From an uncultured Porphyromonadaceae bacterium (GTDB lineage: Bacteria > Bacteroidota > Bacteroidia > Bacteroidales > Muribaculaceae), in the NCBI GenBank assembly GCA_900548875.1, contig URMA01000005.1:7853-71852 (forward strand): DNA of 64,000 bases, in the 5' to 3' direction. Positions within the stretch are counted from its first letter, which is position 1, and every line of letters begins with the position of its first letter. Below the pieces are notes generated by a model that saw nothing but the letters and a program-made list of their open reading frames with translations, was not told the DNA's origin and ran no database searches. This document shows, piece after piece, positions 44,253 to 52,878 of this stretch. A program made the translations under genes and the position numbers.

Positions 44253-44846
44253 TCAGAACCGGTAGCCTACACCCAGCGAGAAGGTTTGCAGGTCGTCAAT
44301 TATATTTTTGTCACGCAAAGAGCATTTATAGCCTACGCCCAGCACCAGACTGCCCAATTCCAACGCGACCTCCGCTCTCACTCCAACAGTAGAAAGCACC
44401 TCAAAACTTTGATTCTTCGTTATACGCCATCCGTCATCCTTTCGGCCGCCCAACACAGTCTCTCCGTAAGGACCGACACCGAAGCGCAATGCACGATTAT
44501 CGCGAAGCTGAACACGATAGTTCACCATTATCGGCACTGAAACAGTATAGAACGACATCCAATACAAAGATTTGAGCACGCCATACGTACCGTTCGAGCC
44601 ATAGGCAAATTCCACTTTCGGCATAAAGCTCCAGTGCGGGGTAAATCGGATTTCATAGCCGGCTCCGGCATAGGCCCCGACTCCTACTCCACATCCTACC
44701 CAAGAACGTGCGTCGCCATACAAATTCGACAACGTAAGTCCCCCCTGCACCTCAAAGGCATTGCGAGGTTTCGAGTCACTCTCCTGCGCATGCACGCTCA
44801 CACACGCCAACATCACAAAAAGCACTGTAAACAGTTTTTTCATCAT
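44253..44846 (-). CDS. Outer-membrane beta-barrel protein (paralogue 2)
   Basis: This 197-residue protein shares most of its signal peptide and long stretches of the mature protein with its neighbour: PRNAFEVQGGLTLS, GVGVGAYAGAGYEIRFTP, PKVEFAYGSN, ALRFGVGPYGE, and the end DLQTFSLGVGYRF. The loops differ, as expected if they are exposed and under diversifying selection. Its -7 element (TAAACTTA) is weaker than that of the paralogue (TAAATTTG at 44222-44229). Confidence 0.85.
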   Translation of the reverse strand: MMKKLFTVLFVMLACVSVHAQESDSKPRNAFEVQGGLTLSNLYGDARSWVGCGVGVGAYAGAGYEIRFTPHWSFMPKVEFAYGSNGTYGVLKSLYWMSFYTVSVPIMVNYRVQLRDNRALRFGVGPYGETVLGGRKDDGWRITKNQSFEVLSTVGVRAEVALELGSLVLGVGYKCSLRDKNIIDDLQTFSLGVGYRF

Positions 44847-45060
44847 GATTGTATAAGTTTAGTTCTACAAAATCCGGGAAAACGATACCCGGAAAGGTTA
44901 TTTTTTCAACCGTAAAAATAGACACAATCCGTGAAACAAACGACAAATACCGATATATCACAGCCATCGCAAACGACTATGAAACAGATAATTGAAAAAA
45001 TATTTTTATATCATCCGTAAATCAGCCCAAACGAAGGCTCTTTTTCTGTCCCATCGCCCC

Positions 45061-46692
45061 CTATTTCTCCATCATCCGCAGGAGGTAGTCCTTCAGCGGT
45101 TCGGACAAGTTCATCTTTTTGGCGATGCGGGCTTTTTTCGTATTTACATAATTCGGGTTGGAATAACCCATACATACGGCTATCTCGACATACGAAAAAC
45201 CACAGCACATCAGCCCGACGAAATGCAGTTCCTCATCGCTCAACTCCGGGTAAGCCTCCTGCAACCGGCCATATTTCATGTCGACGAAATAGCGGAAATC
45301 CCGCCAAAAATCATCCGGAAGTTTCGACTTCTGAATCCGTTCCTTGAATTTCTTGGAAAACAGCACTGGCTGGTCGGCATAGCGGTACGACATGTCGATC
45401 AGTTCCCGAATGTTGTCAAGCAAGCCCGAAAAGGCAGATTCCAAACGGACATCTTCCTCCAACTGCTCAAACAGTCGGCTTTTCATGCTGCGGTTCTCGC
45501 CCTGCACCTGCTCCACCAGCTGACGGTACTCACGGAGGCGGTGGTGACGGCGAACGATGACAATCGCCAACACCAGACAGACCGTCGTCACGCAGAAAAA
45601 CAATGCCGACCACAGCGTCCGCTCCTGCTTCAGTTCAAGATTGCGATACTCCGCCTGCTTCTTGTCGAACCGCTTTTCGATGGAAAACAACTGCCGCTGA
45701 AGTGAAATGGAGTTTATTGAATCCGTAAAATCCCTACTCCATACTACCGATTGATAAGCCTGTCGATAATCTCCTTCTTGTAAGGCAATTTCTTTTAATG
45801 CAGCTTCACGAGATACTTTCTCTTCTTCCGTTAACGGATGCTTGTCTTCAAGATTCAGATAATACCGGGCAGAATCCGGCATTCCCAATTTGGCATAAGC
45901 ATAGGCGGCATCGTAATAACTGTTATTGTCATACAGGTATTTCCGTCCGTAACGGATAATGTAGACCGACAAGTCCTTTTCCTTTTCATATTCCGAACTC
46001 AGTTCATAATTCCGAGCTATAAACCTCAAGACTCTATAATAAGCTGCACTGTCTTTTGTTTCTTTAGCGATTGCAACACCTTCATTCAAATACTTTCGTG
46101 CGCTGTCTTGATTCACTCGCCGAAAATGGGCCCCCAATTGAGATGCAGTGCTAAACTCCATCCTTTTCTTTCCTGCTTTTTTATAATAATAAAGAGCTTT
46201 TCTATATTTCTCCAACCTTTTGTCATTTTGAATATAATTCATCGCATATATTTTAGCCATCCAATTGTTGATACGCCCCAACAGTGCGTAGTCGGAAGTA
46301 TCGGCCACCGATTCAGCACGCTTCAGCCATTCGAGCGCACCCACTTGGTCGCCCGACGACAACAGTTCTGCCGACTTATACAAATAGGAACGCGTTCGCT
46401 TTTCTGCATCACGCCCCGACTGATAATAGTCAACGGCAACATCTATCAGCGAATCCGTCGCTACGCTGTCAAACAGCTTGTATTCTGCCTGCGTCAGCAG
46501 CAGCGCATAGAGCGCACGATTTCCCTTGCCCGAAAGTCCATCGGGGGCAATCGTTTTCAGAATGGTATAGGCACTGTCAGGCCGAGGTTCTATCAGGCTG
46601 TCGGCAAGCACAAGGCGGCTGTCAGTTTTCCCACGGTCACAACCAACAATACAGATGGAGAGCAGCAACGCAAATAACAACAGTTTTTTCAT
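45061..46692 (-). CDS. Membrane-anchored TPR regulator with LuxR-type HTH
   Basis: This 543-residue protein has a lipobox-like signal (LLSICIVGC). Residues about 40-345 form a TPR-like helical solenoid. One membrane segment follows near 360-380 (LWSALFFCVTTVCLVLAIVIV), then a coiled coil, then a C-terminal LuxR-type helix-turn-helix (LSDEELHFVGLMCCGFSYVEIAVCMGYSNPNYVNTKKARI-type core). This plan, outside sensor plus inside HTH, is common in Bacteroidetes. The signal is unknown. The middle third (about 45720-46260) is clearly more AT-rich than its ends. Promoter: -7 TATCTTTG at 46732-46739. Confidence 0.85.
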   Translation of the reverse strand: MKKLLLFALLLSICIVGCDRGKTDSRLVLADSLIEPRPDSAYTILKTIAPDGLSGKGNRALYALLLTQAEYKLFDSVATDSLIDVAVDYYQSGRDAEKRTRSYLYKSAELLSSGDQVGALEWLKRAESVADTSDYALLGRINNWMAKIYAMNYIQNDKRLEKYRKALYYYKKAGKKRMEFSTASQLGAHFRRVNQDSARKYLNEGVAIAKETKDSAAYYRVLRFIARNYELSSEYEKEKDLSVYIIRYGRKYLYDNNSYYDAAYAYAKLGMPDSARYYLNLEDKHPLTEEEKVSREAALKEIALQEGDYRQAYQSVVWSRDFTDSINSISLQRQLFSIEKRFDKKQAEYRNLELKQERTLWSALFFCVTTVCLVLAIVIVRRHHRLREYRQLVEQVQGENRSMKSRLFEQLEEDVRLESAFSGLLDNIRELIDMSYRYADQPVLFSKKFKERIQKSKLPDDFWRDFRYFVDMKYGRLQEAYPELSDEELHFVGLMCCGFSYVEIAVCMGYSNPNYVNTKKARIAKKMNLSEPLKDYLLRMMEK

Positions 46693-46775
46693 TTCGGTAT
46701 ATCAGCAAAGTTTTATAAAAGGTTCCAAGTGCAAAGATAGTGCAAGGTGAGTGGAGAAAAAAATATCGAAACTTG

Positions 46776-46801
46776 TTTCAGATATTTTTTATCCCGAACC
46801 G
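46776..46801 (-). promoter_or_regulatory. Bipartite motif upstream of the HTH regulator
   Basis: TTTCAGATAT (46776-46785), 5 bases, ATCCCGAACCG (46791-46801) on the plus strand. Both blocks match the leader of the seven-gene envelope operon exactly (28745-28772). Here it lies about 37 bases upstream of the -7 box, an activator-like position. Confidence 0.45.
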
Positions 46802-46852
46802 CAATATTTCATTCCATTGAAAATTATCATGTCACAGACAACAGCAACCTGG

Positions 46853-47060
46853 GGATTTTTCGGACACACCTTTTTTCGGACACACCTGGGGTGTGTCCCT
46901 ACAATTTTGTAAAATCAACTGATTGATAACCACCGCGTTAGCTGTGCCCACCTTAGAAAGGGGGGCTGCCGCTTGCGGCTGAGGGGTATGTTTTAGGTTA
47001 GGGGTTAGAGGTTAGGGAACTTTCCGTAAACTGTAAACTGTAAACCGTAAACCGTAAACC
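46853..47060 (-). repeat. Right copy of the cassette-flanking inverted repeat
   Basis: The 140-bp core at 46853-46992 is the reverse complement of 43418-43557. It is followed by GGTTAG-type units and five exact heptamers GTAAACT/GTAAACC at 47026-47060. Together with the left copy it frames the regulator and the two barrel genes. It ends 25 bases from the next gene. Confidence 0.9.
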
Positions 47061-47085
47061 ACAAAACCGTAACCCCTTATTTTTC

Positions 47086-48066
47086 CTACTGATGAACAAG
47101 TCTTTTATGAAATTTGCTGCCAACTGTTTTCCAATGTATCTGCCGACGGGAAGCAATGGCAAGAGCCAACAGATAGGAACCGATGGTGATGACAAGGAAG
47201 GTGATATAGAACGTGGCAATAGCGTTGGTTGCATTGTCGGCAAAATAGTGTTGACGCAGAATCCAGCGTTTCAAGAAATACATATAGGGCATGTGGAGTG
47301 CCATAATGGCAAGTGAATTTCTTCCAAACGATGCCAACAAGTGATTCAAATGTGTTGGTTTGGCAAAATAGCGCACATTCAGCAGCAAAATAATGGCGGC
47401 CAACGCCCCACCATAGAAAAGCGCCGCATTGGCAGGCAAATAGCCGCACAGCACGTCGAAACGGAAATTGTTCACCCGACAGTAGACCACCGTACCGGCA
47501 AACGCCAATGCCGCCCCACCCAGCACCCAGCGGTTGCGGGTGGGCTTCGTCCATTCCTGCTGTTTCATAAAGGCTCCCAAACTGTAGAACGGCAAAGCAT
47601 AGAACGACTGCCGCAAGTCGAGCGGCAATTCCACTTTCCAATAGTAGAACGTAAGTCCGATAGCAAATGTGATGGCAAGCAGGACACGCTTGTTCTTCAC
47701 CAACAAGTCGAGCAAGTAATAGACTACGGAAATATTGAACAAGGCAATCAAGAACCACGACGGCCCGACAATAGCCGAAGGGAACCACCACGAAATACGA
47801 TGGAGAGGCTTCAGCCATCCCCCGCCCTGCCACCAGAACAGCGCGGCAAAGAAAAGCGAATAGAGGGCAAACGGAATGATAAGCGACCGGAAACGGGTCC
47901 ACACGAAATTGCGCTTCTGCCGATAGAACATACCCGAAAGGAAAAAGAAAAGGGGCATGTGGAAAATATAGATTTCCATATCAAGATACCCCCGAAGGTG
48001 CGCCCAAATCACACAAATAATGCCGACGCCCTTCAATACATCAATCCGTAAATCACGCTCTTTCAT
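47086..48066 (-). CDS. Membrane acyltransferase (acyltransferase 3 family)
   Basis: This 326-residue polytopic protein has about ten membrane segments. It begins MKERDLRIDVLKGVGIICVIWAH, the usual start of this family, with a purine-rich ribosome site (GAAGAAGG) directly before it and a -7-like TACCTTCG upstream. Further ATGs upstream in frame would lie across that promoter. The conserved FHMPLFFFLSGMFY and GRNSLAIMALHMPYMYF are present. It probably acylates an envelope glycan; the substrate is unknown. Confidence 0.83.
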   Translation of the reverse strand: MKERDLRIDVLKGVGIICVIWAHLRGYLDMEIYIFHMPLFFFLSGMFYRQKRNFVWTRFRSLIIPFALYSLFFAALFWWQGGGWLKPLHRISWWFPSAIVGPSWFLIALFNISVVYYLLDLLVKNKRVLLAITFAIGLTFYYWKVELPLDLRQSFYALPFYSLGAFMKQQEWTKPTRNRWVLGGAALAFAGTVVYCRVNNFRFDVLCGYLPANAALFYGGALAAIILLLNVRYFAKPTHLNHLLASFGRNSLAIMALHMPYMYFLKRWILRQHYFADNATNAIATFYITFLVITIGSYLLALAIASRRQIHWKTVGSKFHKRLVHQ

Positions 48067-48125
48067 ACCTTCTTCAAAATCCGCCGCGAAGGTACGCATT
48101 TTTTTCATATCCAACGCCATAGCCA

Positions 48126-48165
48126 ATAAAAAAATCAGCCGGAACGACAAATTCGTCCCGGCTGA
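48126..48165 (-). terminator. Terminator of the parE-coaD-ctpA-XRE operon
   Basis: On the minus strand a stem TCAGCCGGGACG/CGTTCCGGCTGA with loop AATTTGT is followed by T7, 57 bases after the XRE gene stop. Confidence 0.88.
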
Positions 48166-48221
48166 CGGTATTGTTTAAAACGCCACAGACAAAAATGAAT
48201 CCGTACAATGACCGATTTAGA

Positions 48222-48533
48222 TTAAACGGCTAAAGATTTATGGGCCGCTTGCGAATAGCAAACTTCAATAATCGGTTCACCAAGTACATTTTCAATAGAA
48301 ACAAGCGTATCGATAGTGAAATTGTGAGTTCCACGCATCCATTTGCTGATTTCTGATTCATTTTTTCCAAGACGTAGCGCAAGGTCTTTTTGCTTAAGGC
48401 CTTTTTCCTCCAAAATCTCGTGAATTCTATCCACTATCCGAAAAGACAAATCGATCATACGTCTTGCTTCCGGATTAACCTTCCGACGTCTTTCCTCGAT
48501 TATACAACACATCGAATCGTACCTCGTTTTCAT
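48222..48533 (-). CDS. XRE-family HTH protein (antitoxin-like)
   Basis: This 103-residue protein has an N-terminal region rich in Arg and Cys, and then a helix-turn-helix (RIHEILEEKGLKQKDLALRLGKNESEISKWMRGTHNFTIDTLVSIENVLGEPI-type core) like HigA antitoxins and small Cro/CI regulators. No toxin gene lies beside it. It begins 6 bases after the ctpA stop, so it is the last gene of that operon. DNA target unknown. Confidence 0.85.
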   Translation of the reverse strand: MKTRYDSMCCIIEERRRKVNPEARRMIDLSFRIVDRIHEILEEKGLKQKDLALRLGKNESEISKWMRGTHNFTIDTLVSIENVLGEPIIEVCYSQAAHKSLAV

Positions 48534-48539
48534 ATAACG

Positions 48540-50159
48540 TTATTTTTTCTCTCCGCTGAGCAGCGATTTGTAGAGCTTGTCGTCGTTGATGACGCGGAGG
48601 GCTTCGGTGAAAATATTGTTGCGGCGGTTCACGATGCGGAAATAGGCTTCCATGTCGTAGATGTCGCGCGCCACAAGAGCCTTCACTACGGTACGCAGCA
48701 TTTCGCGGCTAACGTTGAACTGCTCTTCGTTAAACTTCACGCTGTCGCGTTCGCCGGCTTCAGTCAGCTGTTTCAGCAAATCGTCGCTGACAACAAAATC
48801 CTTTTCAAACTTGTCAACGGACGGATATTGTGCCTTCAACTCCTTACGGGTACTGTCGACATATTGCAGCACAAACTGATTGAGCACGCCTTTCGCCACA
48901 AGGTCGCGGTAGTAATCGCTGTATTCCGTCGTGTCGAGCGGAACGAATACATCCGGCATAATACCACCCCCGCCATACACCGCACGGTGGTTTTTCAACG
49001 TGTAGCACTTCAGCGAGTCGGCAAACTGAATGCTGTCGGCATTCGAAAATTCGCCGTGCTTGTAGCGGTCGACGATGTCCATTTCGTAGTCCTCAAGGTC
49101 GCCGGGCTTATAGGGTTTCTGTATGCAGCGTCCCGAAGGCGTATAATAGCGGGCTATGGTCAGTCGCACCATTGTTCCGTCGGGCAGGTCGAGCGGCTGC
49201 TGCACCAGTCCTTTTCCGAACGTGCGACGTCCAACCAACACACCGCGGTCCCAATCCTGAATGGCACCCGAAAGAATTTCGCTGGCGGAAGCCGAAAGCT
49301 GGTTGACCATCAGCACCACCTTGCCCTTGCGGAAATCGCCGTTGCCGAGAGCGTCGATATCGCGGCGCGGACGGCGGCGTCCTTCGGTATAGACAATCAG
49401 TTCGTCGCGGTTGAGGAACTCGTTGGCAAGCTGCGCGGCAATGTCGAGATAACCGCCGCCATTGTCGGTAAGGTCAAGAATCAGCCGCTCCATGCCCTCC
49501 TTTTTCAGCTTTTTCATCGCCTCCTTATATTCTTGGAACGAACTGCGGGCAAAACGGCTCAAGCGGATATAGCCGGTCTTGTCGTCGGCCATGTAGGCTG
49601 CATCAATACTGTAGACGGGAATCTCGTCGCGCTTCACACGGAATTCCAACAATTCCGGCACATTGCGACGCTTCACCTTGATATTGACCACAGTGCCCTT
49701 CGGGCCGCGCAGACGTTTCATGATGTCGCGGTTCTTCATCTTCACGCCGGCAATCACCGTGTCGTTCACCTCCACAAAACGGTCGCCGGGCAGAATACCG
49801 ACTCTCTCCGACGGTCCGCCGGCAATGGTCTGAATCACGTAGAGCGTATCCTTTTGCATGTTGAACTGAATGCCGATGCCGCTGAAGTTGCCGTCGAGCG
49901 GTTCCGTCAGTTCCTTGGTTTCCTCGCGGTCGCTGTACACCGAATGCGGGTCAAGATTTTCAAGCATGCCACGAATGGCATCCTCCACCAGTTTGTCCTC
50001 GTCGACCGTGTCGACATAATAGTTGGCAATCGCCGCCTCTACCGCCGACAATTTCTGCCGTGGCGACATTTCGCCGTTGCGCCACGTTGTCTGCGCCGTT
50101 GCCAACAAAGCCCCGGCCGCCAACACGCAAAGCGGCAAATATTTTCCAAGTTTCATCAT
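48540..50159 (-). CDS. ctpA: C-terminal processing peptidase (S41 family)
   Basis: This 539-residue exported protease has a signal peptide (GKYLPLCVLAAGALLATAQ). A PDZ domain is at about 90-180 (GNFSGIGIQFNMQKDTLYVI, SERVGILPGDRFVEVND). The S41 catalytic core follows: NQLSASASEI (nucleophile Ser), FGKGLVQQP (Lys) and LDLTDNGGGYL. Such proteases trim envelope proteins and peptidoglycan hydrolases. In the operon after parE and coaD, a gene order I recall from Bacteroidales. Confidence 0.93.
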   Translation of the reverse strand: MMKLGKYLPLCVLAAGALLATAQTTWRNGEMSPRQKLSAVEAAIANYYVDTVDEDKLVEDAIRGMLENLDPHSVYSDREETKELTEPLDGNFSGIGIQFNMQKDTLYVIQTIAGGPSERVGILPGDRFVEVNDTVIAGVKMKNRDIMKRLRGPKGTVVNIKVKRRNVPELLEFRVKRDEIPVYSIDAAYMADDKTGYIRLSRFARSSFQEYKEAMKKLKKEGMERLILDLTDNGGGYLDIAAQLANEFLNRDELIVYTEGRRRPRRDIDALGNGDFRKGKVVLMVNQLSASASEILSGAIQDWDRGVLVGRRTFGKGLVQQPLDLPDGTMVRLTIARYYTPSGRCIQKPYKPGDLEDYEMDIVDRYKHGEFSNADSIQFADSLKCYTLKNHRAVYGGGGIMPDVFVPLDTTEYSDYYRDLVAKGVLNQFVLQYVDSTRKELKAQYPSVDKFEKDFVVSDDLLKQLTEAGERDSVKFNEEQFNVSREMLRTVVKALVARDIYDMEAYFRIVNRRNNIFTEALRVINDDKLYKSLLSGEKK

Positions 50160-50168
50160 TTTCTTTTG

Positions 50169-50639
50169 CTATTTGATTTCCGGTAAAACCATTCCTTTCG
50201 GGAGCAACGCCGACACGTCGCGACCGTAGCTGATCAGCTCGCGCACAATCGACGAACTGATATGACCGTATTCCGGCAGGGTGTAGAGCAACACCGTTTC
50301 CAATCCGGAAATGCTGCGGTTTACCTCCGCCAAGTTCTTTTCGTATTCAAAATCCTGAATCATCCGCACACCACGAAGCAGGAAGCGCGCCCCGCACTCA
50401 TGGGCGGCATCGACGGTCAGCCCGTCGTAGGAAATCACTTCCACTTTCGGCTCTCCGGCATAATAATCGGAAATCATGCGCATACGCTGTTCTTCGGTCA
50501 GAAACGAACGCTTGTTACGGTTGATGCCGATTGCCACGACAATCTTGTCGAAAAGCGGCAATGCACGGTCGACTATCGAGGCATGGCCTATCGTATAGGG
50601 ATCGAACGACCCCGGAAATATTGCAATTCTCTGTTCCAT
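50169..50639 (-). CDS. coaD: Phosphopantetheine adenylyltransferase
   Basis: This 156-residue enzyme of coenzyme A synthesis joins 4'-phosphopantetheine and ATP to give dephospho-CoA. The nucleotidyltransferase motifs are visible: FPGSFDPYTIGH at residue 8 and the C-terminal EYGHISSSIVREL. The length is typical. It is placed between parE and ctpA with gaps of under 10 bases. Confidence 0.97.
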   Translation of the reverse strand: MEQRIAIFPGSFDPYTIGHASIVDRALPLFDKIVVAIGINRNKRSFLTEEQRMRMISDYYAGEPKVEVISYDGLTVDAAHECGARFLLRGVRMIQDFEYEKNLAEVNRSISGLETVLLYTLPEYGHISSSIVRELISYGRDVSALLPKGMVLPEIK

Positions 50640-50643
50640 TTTA

Positions 50644-52614
50644 TCAGTTCAGCAAATCCTCGTCGTCTTCCACCACGAGGTTGTCAATAATAAACAGCTG
50701 GCGTTCCATGGTGTTCTTGCCCATGTAGAATTCCAGCATTTCCTTCACAGCATCCTCCTTGCGCAAGGTCACCTGGTCGAGACGCATGTCCGGCCCGATA
50801 AACTCGCGGAACTCTTCCGGAGAAATCTCGCCCAAACCTTTGAATCGGGTAATCTCGGCATTGCTACCCAACCGCTCAATGGCCGCCAACCGTTCTTCTT
50901 CCGTATAGCAGTAGTAGGTGTCGACCGGAGCTTCGCCTTTCTTGGCACGCCCCTGCCGCTTGGCCGTTTTCTTGTTGCGCACACGGAACAGCGGCGTCTG
51001 AAGAATATAGACATGGCCTTTCTTTATCAGGTCGGGGAAGAACTGCAACAGGAACGTAATCATCAGCAAACGGATGTGCATGCCGTCGACATCGGCATCC
51101 GTCGCGATAATCACCTTGTTGTAGCGCAGTCCGTCGAGTCCGTCCTCAATGTTGAGTGCAGCCTGAAGCAGATTGAACTCTTCGTTTTCATAGACCACCT
51201 TCTGCGTCTTGCCATAGGTGTTCAGCGGCTTACCGCGCAACGAGAACACCGCCTGGGTTTCCACGTTGCGGATCTTGGTAATGGACCCCGTTGCCGATTC
51301 ACCCTCGGTGATGAAAATCATCGACTCGTCGCGGCGGTCACCCTTCGGGTCATTATAGTGTATGCGGCAGTCGCGCAGCTTGCGGTTGTGAAGACTCGCC
51401 TTCTTCGCACGCTCGCGCGCTATTTTCGTCACGCCGGCAATTGCCTTGCGTTCCTTTTCCGATTCCTGTATTTTTTGCAGCATGGCTTCCGCCACATCGG
51501 CATGCTTGTGCAGATAGTTGTCGACCTGCTCCTTGATAAAGTCGCCGACAAACTTGTTGACACTCACCCCCGACAGCGGGAACGGATTACCGTTAGAATC
51601 CGTTTCCGGCGCCATGGTCAGCGAACCCAGCTTGATTTTTGTCTGACTTTCGAAAGTCGGCTCAATCACATTGATGGAAATCGCCGCTACCATACCGTTG
51701 CGGATATCCTGAAAATCCATGTTCTTACCATAGAATTCCTTGATGGTACGGGCAATGTGCTCCTTGAATGCGCTCTGGTGCGTACCGCCCTGCGTCGTAT
51801 GCTGTCCGTTGACAAACGAATAATATTCCTCACCGTATTGCGGACAATGGGTGAACGCTATTTCAATGTCTTCACCTTTCAGATGCACAATCGGATAAAG
51901 TCCTGGCGAAGTCATATTGTCGTTGAGCAAATCCACCAGACCGTTACGGCTGATGATGCGGTGGCCGTTGAAATAGATGGCCAGTCCGGTGTTCAGATAG
52001 GTATAGTTGCGGAGCATCGTTTCAATAAAGTCAGTGCGGAAACGATAGTTGCGGAACAAGGTGTTGTCGGGCTCGAAAAAGATATACGTGCCGTTTTCTT
52101 CCTCCGTCGGATGCGTCACGTCGCTAATCAAATCGCCCTTTTCGAAAACAGCCTCACGCATTTCTCCGTCGCGCACGGTGCGCGCAATGAAACGGGAACT
52201 GAGGGCATTGACAGCCTTGGCACCGACACCGTTCAGACCGACACTTTTCTTAAAAACCTTCGTGTCATACTTGGCACCTGTGTTCAACATCGACACGGCG
52301 TCGACAAGACTACCCAAAGGAATACCACGGCCGTAGTCGCGCACCGAAACGCGCAACTCGTCCTCCAGCTGAATGTCGATCCGCTTTCCGGCTCCCATCT
52401 TGAATTCATCAATGCTATTGTCGACAATTTCCTTCAACAACACATAAATGCCGTCCTCCACCTGCGAGCCGTCACCCAAACGCCCGATATACATACCCGG
52501 ACGTGTTCGGATATGTTCCATGTCGTTCAAATGCCGGATATTCTCCTCGGTATACGCTGCCGGTTCCACAATCCCGTTCTGTTGTTCCTCCGCCTGTTCG
52601 ATATTTTCTGCCAT
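50644..52614 (-). CDS. parE: DNA topoisomerase IV subunit B
   Basis: This 656-residue type II topoisomerase ATPase subunit carries the GHKL motifs [19 protein letters not shown] and [15 protein letters not shown], and the TOPRIM motifs TEGESATGS and [12 protein letters not shown]. It works with ParC to unlink chromosomes. It is called ParE rather than GyrB because the start ([20 protein letters not shown]) is the ParE type; a GyrB paralogue should exist elsewhere. It heads the coaD-ctpA-XRE operon and has a full consensus promoter. Confidence 0.9.
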   Translation of the reverse strand: MAENIEQAEEQQNGIVEPAAYTEENIRHLNDMEHIRTRPGMYIGRLGDGSQVEDGIYVLLKEIVDNSIDEFKMGAGKRIDIQLEDELRVSVRDYGRGIPLGSLVDAVSMLNTGAKYDTKVFKKSVGLNGVGAKAVNALSSRFIARTVRDGEMREAVFEKGDLISDVTHPTEEENGTYIFFEPDNTLFRNYRFRTDFIETMLRNYTYLNTGLAIYFNGHRIISRNGLVDLLNDNMTSPGLYPIVHLKGEDIEIAFTHCPQYGEEYYSFVNGQHTTQGGTHQSAFKEHIARTIKEFYGKNMDFQDIRNGMVAAISINVIEPTFESQTKIKLGSLTMAPETDSNGNPFPLSGVSVNKFVGDFIKEQVDNYLHKHADVAEAMLQKIQESEKERKAIAGVTKIARERAKKASLHNRKLRDCRIHYNDPKGDRRDESMIFITEGESATGSITKIRNVETQAVFSLRGKPLNTYGKTQKVVYENEEFNLLQAALNIEDGLDGLRYNKVIIATDADVDGMHIRLLMITFLLQFFPDLIKKGHVYILQTPLFRVRNKKTAKRQGRAKKGEAPVDTYYCYTEEERLAAIERLGSNAEITRFKGLGEISPEEFREFIGPDMRLDQVTLRKEDAVKEMLEFYMGKNTMERQLFIIDNLVVEDDEDLLN

Positions 52615-52667
52615 AGTCTGTAATTATTCCTGCTGACAGACAGATTCTTTTCTCTGCCTATCCTCTA

Positions 52668-52698
52668 CAAAGATACGGAATCACCGCCTAAATTCAAA
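52668..52698 (-). promoter_or_regulatory. Promoter of the parE operon
   Basis: On the minus strand TTTG (52695-52698), 19 bases, then TATCTTTG (52668-52675): a full consensus match, 53 bases before the parE ATG. Confidence 0.78.
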
Positions 52699-52826
52699 AT
52701 TTTCCACATTTTCTGCGCCAAAAGCCTCCATACAGACGCTGAAACGCTTTGAAAATACGAAAGTATTCGTTACTTTTGAGAAATGCAGATTCGGTTCAAG
52801 CAATTACCATGGAAGTAGGAACCGTT

Positions 52827-52844
52827 TGTAATATTATTGTTACA
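52827..52844 (+). promoter_or_regulatory. Two phased 7-bp repeats, predicted Pho box of ppk
   Basis: TGTAATA (52827-52833), 4 bases, TGTTACA (52838-52844): the same units and 11-base period as the four-unit array upstream of pafA. A weak -7 element TATTTTCG follows at 52854-52861. Confidence 0.55.
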
Positions 52845-52878
52845 ACTTTATGATATTTTCGCAAAAAATTCAGACTTT

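Noticed and set aside
48390..50186. Long open frame on the plus strand across ctpA (about 598 codons)
   Set aside because: It is antisense to a clear S41 protease, lacks a ribosome site and reads as His/Val-rich low-quality protein. A codon-bias shadow.
51013..52623. Long plus-strand open frame across parE (about 536 codons)
   Set aside because: Antisense to a topoisomerase subunit with all motifs; no recognisable domain.
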